NCBI GenBank assembly: GCA_947457925.1
Contig: CANGYA010000016.1
Span: 1 to 38,108 of the forward strand
Length of the DNA stretch: 38,108 nt
Origin: Cytophagales bacterium
GTDB taxonomy: Bacteria; Bacteroidota; Bacteroidia; Cytophagales; Thermoflexibacteraceae
Direction of reading: 5' to 3'
Shown here: positions 24,764 to 31,988 of the stretch, one piece after another
Layout: every line of letters begins with the position of its first letter
Position numbering within the stretch: the first letter of the stretch is position 1
Position numbers and translations under genes: made by a program
Notes under the pieces: model-generated
Seen by the model: the letters and a program-made list of their open reading frames with translations, nothing else
Told to the model about the DNA's origin: nothing
Database searches by the model: none

Positions 24764-25540
24764 ATGTTAGACATCTTTAAAAGATTATTCAACTTGAGTA
24801 AAGCCAATGCCAGCAGCAAACTTGACCAAGTAGAAGACCCCGCACAACTTATAGAACAGCAGATTAGGGAACTGAAACAAGCCTTAGCCGAAAGCCTCCG
24901 AAGTTTGGCAGAGGTGAAGGCTTCGCATATACGTGCAAAAAGAGAAATAGACCAACAACTCACATTGGGCAAAGAATATGAAAAAAAGGCTATTTTATTG
25001 TTGCAAAAAGCTCAAATAGGAGAAATAGAACAACGCCAAGCAGACTTATTGGCTGCACAAGCATTGGCACGCAAAGAAGAAATAGAGCAAAGAGTAAGTG
25101 GAAATGTCAAAAACCTATCGGGCTATGAGGCAATGGTGCAAAAATTGGAACAAAACGCCATGCAGCTACGCCAACAGATAGAGGTGTGGGAACAAGAACT
25201 ACGTGCCTTGAAAGCCAGAGCCAAAGTAAGTGAGGCAACTCGCAAATTGAATGAACAGTTGGCAGGCATGAACATTAACGGCACTGTGAGTTTGATGAAC
25301 AAACTACGTGATGACGTAGAGAAACAAGAGGCTTTGGCAGAATCTTATACAACGGTGCTGGGTAACCAAAATTCCTTAGATGCAGAAATTGACAAGATTT
25401 TGGGCGGTAGTTTTTCGCCAACGGTCAATGAAAAACTGAACCAACTCAAAGCCGAAGTGAACCACGCCCCTTCACTTTCTACGAATGACGACATAGAAAG
25501 TCATTTGGAAAAACTAAAAGAAAAATTGAAGAAAAGTTAG
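24764..25540 (+). CDS. pspA: PspA/IM30 (Vipp1) family membrane-scaffold protein
   Basis: Encodes 258 residues starting MLDIFKRLFNLSKANASSKL, the amphipathic N-terminal helix of the family. The DQVEDPAQLIEQQIREL segment that follows is the classic family signature. The rest is almost entirely coiled coil (AEVKASHIRAKREID through RKLNEQLAGM), followed by a C-terminal tail from about 195. PspA/Vipp1 proteins form ESCRT-III-like helical or ring assemblies that support damaged membranes. No PspF, PspB or PspC gene is visible, so regulation differs from Escherichia coli. It is the second gene of the J-domain operon and is followed by a strong terminator at 25569-25603. Confidence 0.92.
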   Translation: MLDIFKRLFNLSKANASSKLDQVEDPAQLIEQQIRELKQALAESLRSLAEVKASHIRAKREIDQQLTLGKEYEKKAILLLQKAQIGEIEQRQADLLAAQALARKEEIEQRVSGNVKNLSGYEAMVQKLEQNAMQLRQQIEVWEQELRALKARAKVSEATRKLNEQLAGMNINGTVSLMNKLRDDVEKQEALAESYTTVLGNQNSLDAEIDKILGGSFSPTVNEKLNQLKAEVNHAPSLSTNDDIESHLEKLKEKLKKS

Positions 25541-25568
25541 TTGTTAAAGCTAAATACTGAAAGTATAT

Positions 25569-25603
25569 AAGGTGTTATCTCTAAAAAGATAACACCTTTT
25601 TCA
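25569..25603 (+). terminator. Predicted terminator of the J-domain/pspA operon
   Basis: A 12-bp perfect stem (25569-25580 with 25587-25598) followed by TTTTTC-type U-tract, 29 nt after the stop. Confidence 0.75.
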
Positions 25604-25647
25604 TTTATTCAACCAAGCTACTTACTTAACTTTTTTAAGAAACCCTG

Positions 25648-25678
25648 TTGCAAGTGCAGCAAGTATATTTTACTTTTG
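25648..25678 (+). promoter_or_regulatory. Predicted promoter of the macrodomain gene
   Basis: TTG at 25648-25650, 20 bp, then TACTTTTG at 25671-25678, an exact TAnnTTTG match. The leader would be about 12 nt. Confidence 0.6.
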
Positions 25679-25696
25679 GTGAAACATTGAAAAAAG

Positions 25697-26230
25697 ATGA
25701 ACATAGAGCTAAAATTAGGAGATATAACCGCAATACCTGTAGATGCGATTGTAAATGCAGCTAATACTTCGCTGTTAGGTGGCGGTGGTGTAGATGGTGC
25801 TATTCACCGCAAAGGGGGACATGAAATTTTTGAAGATTGTGTAGTGCTAAGTACACAACACGGTGGCTGCAAAGTAGGCGAAGCTGTTTATACCAGAGCA
25901 GGGAAATTACCTGCCCAGCACGTTATTCATACGGTAGGTCCTATTTGGTATGGAGGTGTGAAAAACGAAGAAAAACTGTTGAAAAGTTGCTACATCAAAG
26001 CCTTGCAAGTAGCCAATAAGTTAGGAGCAAAAACAGTGAGTTTTCCTAATATTAGTACGGGAGTGTACCGTTTTCCGAAAGAAAAAGCAGCTCAAATAGC
26101 TCTGCAAAGCATAAAAGATTATGAAGAAATTATCGCAAACGCACAAACGGCAAACAGTGTAAGCACAGTGATTTTTGTGTGTTTTGAGCAAGTAAACTAT
26201 GATATTTACAAAAATTTGTTGGGAATTTAG
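25697..26230 (+). CDS. Macrodomain protein (MacroD/YmdB type)
   Basis: Encodes 177 residues, essentially a single macrodomain. The diagnostic segments are AIVNAANTSLLGGGGVDGAI near 20-40 (ADP-ribose binding and catalytic loop), HVIHTVGPIWYGG, and SFPNISTGVYRFPKEKAAQIA (about 115-135), which closes over the ligand. MacroD-type enzymes hydrolyse O-acetyl-ADP-ribose and remove ADP-ribose from proteins or nucleic acids. It is likely cytosolic and active. It has its own promoter and is separated from pspA by a terminator. No ADP-ribosyltransferase is encoded nearby, so the link to a particular modification is unknown. Confidence 0.93.
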   Translation: MNIELKLGDITAIPVDAIVNAANTSLLGGGGVDGAIHRKGGHEIFEDCVVLSTQHGGCKVGEAVYTRAGKLPAQHVIHTVGPIWYGGVKNEEKLLKSCYIKALQVANKLGAKTVSFPNISTGVYRFPKEKAAQIALQSIKDYEEIIANAQTANSVSTVIFVCFEQVNYDIYKNLLGI

Positions 26231-26368
26231 ATTTTTGCAAACCAAAATAATGGACAAAAGTTTATAGGAACAGAAAAGTCTTATAAAACTATTTTTCTAA
26301 AATTTCCAATATTCACTCGTAAAACTCTATATTCGCACATCAAAAAAACTTAACTATATCTCAATACT

Positions 26369-27061
26369 ATGGATTGGATAATTGCTACGTTCAGAAGTAC
26401 CATAGGACGCAAAGTCATTATGGCTCTTACAGGCTTATTCCTGTGTACCTTTTTAGTAGTTCACTTGGCGGGTAACTTGCAGTTGCTCAAGGCAGATGAT
26501 GGGCAGGCATTTAATATTTATGCCCAATTTATGACAAGTAACCCACTTATAAAGTTTATTTCTTATGGCAACTACGCTATCATTTTGTTGCACGTTTTTG
26601 ATGCCTTAGCATTGACAATGTATAACAAAAACGCAAGACCTGTGCAGTATGGCTACCAACAACCTACTTCGGGGACAACTTGGAGTTCTCGTAACATGGG
26701 CATTTTGGGTACAATCATCTTAATATTTTTGATTGTTCACCTTAAAAATTTCTGGTACGAAATGCACTTTGGTAGCTTAGAGTTCGCAATGTATGAGGGC
26801 AAAGAGTACAAAGACCTTTACAAAGTAGTAAAATTTGCGTTTTCGGGTTCAGAATATTCGGCATTGTACGTAGGTTTTTATACCTTGTCTATGTTGGCAT
26901 TGGGCTTCCACTTAGTACATGGTTTTGCAAGTGGTTTCCAAACTTTGGGCTTGCATCACGGAAAATATACTCCATTGATTAAGAACTTAGGTTATGCTTT
27001 TGCAGTCATTGTACCTGCTTTATACATCTTAATTCCTGTTTATATGTTTGTGGTAAGATAA
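26369..27061 (+). CDS. sdhC: Succinate dehydrogenase cytochrome b subunit
   Basis: Encodes 230 residues with five membrane helices, the single-subunit cytochrome b type (Bacteroidota SdhC/FrdC). Visible features are RKVIMALTGLFLCTFLVVHLAGN in helix I, LLHVFDAL in helix II, IFLIVHLKNFWYE in helix III and LALGFHLVHGFASGFQTLGLHHG in helix IV; their histidines are the expected ligands of two b hemes. It would anchor the SdhAB catalytic subunits and reduce menaquinone. Unusually, no sdhA or sdhB follows: a strong terminator comes 20 nt after the stop and the next gene is porZ. The catalytic subunits must be encoded elsewhere, or have been separated by rearrangement. Confidence 0.93.
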   Translation: MDWIIATFRSTIGRKVIMALTGLFLCTFLVVHLAGNLQLLKADDGQAFNIYAQFMTSNPLIKFISYGNYAIILLHVFDALALTMYNKNARPVQYGYQQPTSGTTWSSRNMGILGTIILIFLIVHLKNFWYEMHFGSLEFAMYEGKEYKDLYKVVKFAFSGSEYSALYVGFYTLSMLALGFHLVHGFASGFQTLGLHHGKYTPLIKNLGYAFAVIVPALYILIPVYMFVVR

Positions 27062-27081
27062 CCGCAAGCAACAAAACAGTT

Positions 27082-27119
27082 AAAAGCCTTTCTTCTGTGC
27101 ATGAAGAAAGGCTTTTTTT
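27082..27119 (+). terminator. Strong terminator of sdhC
   Basis: A 14-bp perfect stem (27082-27095 with 27103-27116) followed by a run of T. Confidence 0.85.
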
Positions 27120-27129
27120 ATTACATATC

Positions 27130-27162
27130 AAACCTATAAGGTTTTCAAAACCTTATAGGTTT
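27130..27162. repeat. Near-perfect 33-nt palindrome
   Basis: Arms 27130-27145 and 27147-27162 are exact reverse complements around a single C (AAACCTATAAGGTTTT / AAAACCTTATAGGTTT). This type of palindrome is, from memory, dispersed in many Bacteroidota intergenic regions. It lies directly after the sdhC terminator and upstream of the porZ promoter. Confidence 0.7.
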
Positions 27163-27179
27163 AAGCAAAACCTATTATA

Positions 27180-27210
27180 TTGCAGTTGTTAGTAATTATT
27201 CATAGCTTTT
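27180..27210 (+). promoter_or_regulatory. Predicted promoter of porZ
   Basis: TTG at 27180-27182, 20 bp, then TAGCTTTT at 27203-27210, one mismatch from TAnnTTTG. The leader would be about 13 nt to the ATG at 27230. Confidence 0.45.
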
Positions 27211-27229
27211 TAACCTATTGACTATCAAA

Positions 27230-29530
27230 ATGAAAAATAGTAGTTTTAAAAAATATTATTTATTTTGCTTAATCTTTTTATTGTGCAATAATTTTTTGTT
27301 GGCTCAAATTCCTATGGGAACTTGGCGAACTCACTTGACTTACCACAATGCCCGCAGTTTGGCTATTACGCCTACACGCATTTATGCTGTATCCGATAAC
27401 GGTTTGTTTTATGTGGACAAACAAAGTAATGAAATAGTGATTGTCAATAAATCTGATGGTTTGACTGATAACCAATTTGCGAAAATAGCCTATCACAAAA
27501 CCCTCAAAAAGCTATTGATTACGTACAGAAACGGCAATATTGATATTTTAAAAGATGCTGATAATCAATTACTTGTTAAAAATTTACCTGAAATAGCTAA
27601 TAGTAATAGACTTTCAGCTAAAGGCATTAACCATATTGTATTTTACAAAAATTTGGCGTATTTATCCACAGATTTTGGGGTGGTACAAGTAGATATGGAA
27701 AGAGAAATTATAGCCGAAAGTTACTTGCAATTAGGTACGAATGGCAGCACTTTGAAGATTTGGGCAAGTGCTGTGGCACAAGACAGCCTTTTTTTGGCTA
27801 CAGGTACAGAAGGACTTTTAGCTGCATCTTTAGCCCCAACAGTCAATAGATTGGATTTTAGAAATTGGAAAAAATTAACATTAAATACAGTAAGAGTACG
27901 AAGTATTGCTTCTAAAAATGATAAACTCTATTTTAGTGATGATGGTTTGGGTATTTTTGAATATGATAAAGGACGAGCAAGTTTTTTGAATATCCCTGCC
28001 TTAGCTGCCCGCAATTTTAATAACATATCGTCGAGTTCGGACAATCAAAAAATTATTGTTTGTGCAGCCCAACTTTTAGTAAGTATAGATGCCAGCAATA
28101 CCGCCCAGTCATTCAGTTCTACAAACCTTATTTCTCCACAAGAAGCTGATTATGAAGGAAATACGCTGTGGGTAGCAGATAGCAACAATGGTGTATTGAA
28201 AAATGCAGATGGTTCGCAGTTTTTGCCCAATTATCCCAGAGGCACGTACAATTTACAAGCCTCACATTTAGCCTACATGAATGAAAAAATTGTGGCTACT
28301 TCGGGAGGTTTTATGCCTACATTGCAAGCCCAGAACCGCCTATTAGGTTTTTATGTTTTTGACAGTAATCTATGGACAAATTTTAATGGTGTGGATAAAA
28401 TTTTACAAGGTATCGTATTCATTCCCACTGTTAGAAATTTGGTAACGCCTACGTATGCTACGCAAGAGCAAAAACTTTATTTTGCTACCCTGAATGATGG
28501 AATTTTACAAGCAGATTTGGCAAAAAAGCAATTTTCAGTGATAAACACCGCCAATGGCAATTTGCCCAATAACCAAGTTACAAGTGTTTTGATAGATAAC
28601 AGAGGCATTTTATGGGCAGGAGTGCAGCAGGGTAGGGGAGATAACTCCTTGATTTACAGACAAAATACGAATGGAACTTGGCAGCCGTTTCCTATTGGAA
28701 GTGTCAATCAAGGTAACGTACAAATCCCCGTACAATTATTGGCAGACGAAGGCAATAACATTTGGGTATTGTTCAAATCCCCAACGGACAATTCGGGAGT
28801 GATAGCCGTTTTGAATGAAAATGGTACTGTGAAAGTCTTAGAAAACATAGATTTGCCCAGCAAAAACATTAATTGTATGGTTTTGGACAAGGAAGGTAGC
28901 TTGTGGATAGGCACAGACAAAGGGCTGCGTTACATCATTTCGGCAGCAGCAGCTCTTACTCGTAGCCAAGTACAAACTTCTTTGGTAGTTTTTGAGCAAA
29001 GACCCTTGTTTAGAGATGAAAATGTTACAGCTTTACAAATAGATGGTGGTAATCGGAAATGGATAGGCGTAGGAGGGAAAGGGGCTTGGTTGTTTTCGCC
29101 AGACGGTTCAGAAAATTTACTACATTTTACTGCCCAAAATTCACCTTTATTAGCTAATACTATTCAGAACATTGCGGTCAATGGCAAAGATGGTGAGGTG
29201 TTTTTTGCTACGGAGGCGGGCATTGTTTCGTATAGAAGTGATGCTACCGAAGCCAGTAACGACTTTGGTACGGTGAGAATTTTCCCTAATCCTGTGCCAC
29301 CAAATTTTCAGGGAGTCATTACTATAGACGGTTTAGCAGAGAGCAGTTTCATCAAAATTACAGATGTTACGGGCAGGTTGGTGCATGAAACGCAGGCGGT
29401 AGGTGGTACTGCCGTTTGGCGAGGTACAGACTATACGGGCAGGCGGGCAGATACAGGCGTGTACTTGGTGTTTTGTACCAATAAAAATGGTGAACAAAGT
29501 TTGGTAGGAAAAATTGCATTTATCAATTAA
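27230..29530 (+). CDS. porZ: Type IX secretion system protein PorZ
   Basis: Encodes 766 residues from the ATG at 27230; the frame also begins at a TTG 12 nt earlier. The signal peptide is MKNSSFKKYYLFCLIFLLC...LLAQ, followed by PMGTWRTHLTYHNARSLAITPTRIYAVSDNGLF, the usual opening of PorZ. Two beta-propellers occupy about 25-670 (repeats such as GTEGLLAASL, GILWAGVQQG, GSLWIGTDKGLRYI). The C-terminal 85 residues are a T9SS-type beta-sandwich (VRIFPNPVPP, ITDVTGRLVHE, DTGVYLV). In Porphyromonas gingivalis PorZ is a surface member of the PorU-PorV-PorQ-PorZ attachment complex and binds anionic LPS. porU lies 3.8 kb downstream on the same strand. The length is close to that of the known protein. 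Confidence 0.88.
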   Translation: MKNSSFKKYYLFCLIFLLCNNFLLAQIPMGTWRTHLTYHNARSLAITPTRIYAVSDNGLFYVDKQSNEIVIVNKSDGLTDNQFAKIAYHKTLKKLLITYRNGNIDILKDADNQLLVKNLPEIANSNRLSAKGINHIVFYKNLAYLSTDFGVVQVDMEREIIAESYLQLGTNGSTLKIWASAVAQDSLFLATGTEGLLAASLAPTVNRLDFRNWKKLTLNTVRVRSIASKNDKLYFSDDGLGIFEYDKGRASFLNIPALAARNFNNISSSSDNQKIIVCAAQLLVSIDASNTAQSFSSTNLISPQEADYEGNTLWVADSNNGVLKNADGSQFLPNYPRGTYNLQASHLAYMNEKIVATSGGFMPTLQAQNRLLGFYVFDSNLWTNFNGVDKILQGIVFIPTVRNLVTPTYATQEQKLYFATLNDGILQADLAKKQFSVINTANGNLPNNQVTSVLIDNRGILWAGVQQGRGDNSLIYRQNTNGTWQPFPIGSVNQGNVQIPVQLLADEGNNIWVLFKSPTDNSGVIAVLNENGTVKVLENIDLPSKNINCMVLDKEGSLWIGTDKGLRYIISAAAALTRSQVQTSLVVFEQRPLFRDENVTALQIDGGNRKWIGVGGKGAWLFSPDGSENLLHFTAQNSPLLANTIQNIAVNGKDGEVFFATEAGIVSYRSDATEASNDFGTVRIFPNPVPPNFQGVITIDGLAESSFIKITDVTGRLVHETQAVGGTAVWRGTDYTGRRADTGVYLVFCTNKNGEQSLVGKIAFIN

Positions 29531-29545
29531 AAAAATAATATTGTG

Positions 29546-29567
29546 CTAACCTTATTTTTAAGGTTAG
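29546..29567 (+). terminator. Hairpin after porZ
   Basis: A 9-bp stem (29546-29554 with 29559-29567) and TTTT loop, 15 nt after the stop. The U-tract is weak. Confidence 0.5.
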
Positions 29568-29611
29568 TAGTTGCTCAACCTTTACTAAGAGATTGTCTAA
29601 GAGGTAGCTTT

Positions 29612-29683
29612 GTACCACAGACTTTAGTTTGTGAATAGTTGATTATCAAATAGCTAATTTTCACAGACTAAAGTCTGTGGTAC
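29612..29683. repeat. REP-like double hairpin, copy 2
   Basis: Same unit as 24221-24293 but inverted: arms 29612-29634 and 29661-29683 differ at one position, and the core begins ATAGTTGATTATC as in the reverse complement of copy 1. It lies upstream of the 29732 sensor gene. Confidence 0.75.
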
Positions 29684-29731
29684 AACTCTATTTCTTGGAC
29701 AGACTTATATAGTTTTAAGTTTTTATTTACC

Positions 29732-30640
29732 ATGAGAGAGTTTCCTAAACGTATTTTTATTGGTTTTTTGATTTACTCCAGCATTTCTCTGATGGTGTCT
29801 GTGGTGAGTTTTGAGTTATTTAGGAGAATGGAAAGTACCGAACAGCTTACGAGTTATGCAAATACGTTGTTCAATAAAACGGTTCATGCCATTAAGTTAG
29901 GGCAAGATTTTATGTTGTATGAAATTTATCAAGATGATTTTTTTCAAACAAGACATAGTTATTCCCTTACAAAATATGAAAAACTGCTGAAAGACGTAGA
30001 TACCTTACATATTAAGATTGCCACACTCAAAAATATTCAGAAAAAAGAACTTGTAACAGAGGTAAGTCATTTGGATAGACTAATGAACAAATATGACAGC
30101 ATTTTTCGGCTAATTGTACAAAAAGAAATTCAAAGAGGTTACAAAGAGTATGGTATGGAAGGTAAAATGAGGCGGAATATTACAGAGTTAGAAGCACACC
30201 CTTTTATAAGTACCGAAAAAATACTACAAATGCGTAAATATGAAAAAGATTATCTACTAAGGAAAGACACTTTTTATATTACTAACTTGCGTGCTGTTTA
30301 TATGTCTATAGAACAAGATTTGTCTATTAATCAAAAATTGCATGAGTTAGAAAAGCAGCATTTGAGAGAGGCTTTGAGCAACTATATGAGTGCCTTTTTG
30401 CAAATAGCAAGCCTTGAAAGAGAAATAGGACATAGTATTCATGACAAAGACGGTTTGAGTTCGCAACTCAAACAGATTGTAGATGAAGTAGATATTACAG
30501 TAGATAAGATTAACGTGTTATTAATTTTTCAAAAAGAAAAAATTAATGCAACTATTAAAGTCGTTTTTCTATCTATTATTACAGTGTCTGTGTTATTGAT
30601 ACTCCTTATGGCTATTGCGTTTAAGGCGGTGATTGGTTAA
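29732..30640 (+). CDS. Membrane-anchored helical sensor module without output domain
   Basis: Encodes 302 residues: a short cytoplasmic start, a membrane helix at about 9-29 (IFIGFLIYSSISLMVSVVSF), about 240 residues of helical periplasmic sequence, and a second membrane helix at about 276-300 (VVFLSIITVSVLLILLMAIAF), then a stop four residues later. The periplasmic part contains KILQMRKYEKDYLLRKDTFY, which matches the (R/K)xxEKDxLLRKD pattern of helical-bundle input domains in chemoreceptors and sensor kinases. Those proteins continue into HAMP and a signalling domain; here nothing follows. It is either a truncated receptor or a stand-alone sensor for a partner. It converges on the PP2C gene, with only 17 nt between the stops. 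Confidence 0.75.
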   Translation: MREFPKRIFIGFLIYSSISLMVSVVSFELFRRMESTEQLTSYANTLFNKTVHAIKLGQDFMLYEIYQDDFFQTRHSYSLTKYEKLLKDVDTLHIKIATLKNIQKKELVTEVSHLDRLMNKYDSIFRLIVQKEIQRGYKEYGMEGKMRRNITELEAHPFISTEKILQMRKYEKDYLLRKDTFYITNLRAVYMSIEQDLSINQKLHELEKQHLREALSNYMSAFLQIASLEREIGHSIHDKDGLSSQLKQIVDEVDITVDKINVLLIFQKEKINATIKVVFLSIITVSVLLILLMAIAFKAVIG

Positions 30641-30657
30641 GGTGTAAGGAAAAAGAA

Positions 30658-31947
30658 TTACTGGTTCACCTTAAACCCTAATAACAAAATATCATCAGTC
30701 TGTTTTTCATCTTCTTTCCATTCGGCAAAAGTGAACTTAAACTTGGGTCTTTGTTGTACCAATGGTAAGTTGTGATACCGCATGATAGTTTCTCTCAACC
30801 TTCTTCGCAAAAACTTCCCATACACAGGGCTAAATTGGCTTTGGTAGCCATCTGTGGTCATGTAAAAAATATCATTGGCTTCGTAAGGAATCACAAAATT
30901 TTGGAATTTTTTTGGAACAGGGAGTTCATGCCCACCTATCGGAAAAATAGAGCCTTTAATTTCATGTAAAGTTTGTTGGCGAACATGATACAAGATGTGT
31001 TTTGCCCCTGCAAAGGTCAAAGTTCTTGCTTGTGTGTCAATACAAACTACGGAGATGTCCATACCGTCATGTGTGCTATCTTTGCCTTGCATCAAAGAAA
31101 GAGTTACTTTCCTGTCCAACATATCCAATATTTGTTCGGGTGAACTAATTTGATTGGTATTTACAATCTCGTCGAGCAAGGCATTCGCCATGATAGTCAT
31201 AAAAGCACCCGGTACACCATGCCCCGTACAGTCGCCTACAATGAGTAGCTGTTGGTGCTGCACTTCAGCATACCAAAAAAAGTCGCCAGATACAATATCT
31301 AAAGGCTGATGAAACACAAAAAATTCTTGGAAATAGTCAGCTATCTTATGGCGTGTGGGCAATAAGGCATTCTGAATTTTCTTTGCACGTTGAATAGCTG
31401 CATGGTGATTGACATGAACTTTTTTTAGCTCTTCGGTCTGTTGTTCCAGTAAACTATAGGCTTCTTGCAACTCCAAAGACATAGCCACTATTCGTTCACT
31501 TTCTTGTAACAGTTCTTGTGCTGCCCGTAGTTCCTCGTAGGCTACCTCTAAAGCATTTTTTTGCCTCAATAACTCTTGATTAACCGTAGAAAGTTCTTGC
31601 GAACTTATGTCCATCGTGTGTTCTATCAAAAGACGGTCATCTTCATACTGTTTGTAAGTGTCGCTAATAGCTAAAAATAATCCAAGATATTCTTCAGGAA
31701 GCACAGCCTCTTTACCCAAAAATTTGCGTATTTGCCGTTCTAATACTTTGTGATAAGTACCTTTCATTCTGTGTTCCATGTAGTAGAGTGCTGATTGAAA
31801 GATTTTGTAAGATTCTAAAAAAGTTTGTAGTTGGTAATAGCTAACTACCGTAAAAATTAGCTTGTGAATTTCGCTAAATTTAAGAAATATATTAGCATAG
31901 AGTTCATGAATAATTTTTTGTTGTAGCCCCAACCCAACCCTCCCCAT
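30658..31947 (-). CDS. SpoIIE-type PP2C phosphatase with helical N-terminus
   Basis: Encodes up to 429 residues. Parts: an uncharacterised helical region (about 18-90), a long coiled coil (about 95-190) and a PP2C phosphatase (about 195-429) with AKKIQNALLPT, DIVSGDFFWY, DCTGHGVPGAFMT (Asp239), DGMD, TTDGYQSQ and DDILLLG. The catalytic acids are present, so it should dephosphorylate Ser/Thr. The start is uncertain: the first ATG lies inside MITE copy B, so residues 1-17 are encoded by the element; no later in-frame ATG occurs before Met57. The FIST gene ends 41 nt upstream, nearly all MITE sequence, so FIST and PP2C were probably a tight operon. No membrane segment is present. Confidence 0.85.
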   Translation of the reverse strand: MGRVGLGLQQKIIHELYANIFLKFSEIHKLIFTVVSYYQLQTFLESYKIFQSALYYMEHRMKGTYHKVLERQIRKFLGKEAVLPEEYLGLFLAISDTYKQYEDDRLLIEHTMDISSQELSTVNQELLRQKNALEVAYEELRAAQELLQESERIVAMSLELQEAYSLLEQQTEELKKVHVNHHAAIQRAKKIQNALLPTRHKIADYFQEFFVFHQPLDIVSGDFFWYAEVQHQQLLIVGDCTGHGVPGAFMTIMANALLDEIVNTNQISSPEQILDMLDRKVTLSLMQGKDSTHDGMDISVVCIDTQARTLTFAGAKHILYHVRQQTLHEIKGSIFPIGGHELPVPKKFQNFVIPYEANDIFYMTTDGYQSQFSPVYGKFLRRRLRETIMRYHNLPLVQQRPKFKFTFAEWKEDEKQTDDILLLGFKVNQ

Positions 31948-31982
31948 AGGGAGGGCTAAAAAGGAGTTATTGATAAACTATA
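31898..31982. mobile_element. MITE-like dispersed element, copy B
   Basis: An 85-bp near copy of 886-969, with imperfect 15-nt terminal inverted repeats (31898-31912 and 31968-31982) and the same internal hairpin CCCTCCCCATAGGGAGGG. It fills the gap between the FIST gene and the PP2C gene and extends 50 nt into the PP2C reading frame, supplying its first ATG. Confidence 0.7.
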
Positions 31983-31988
31983 GTATAG

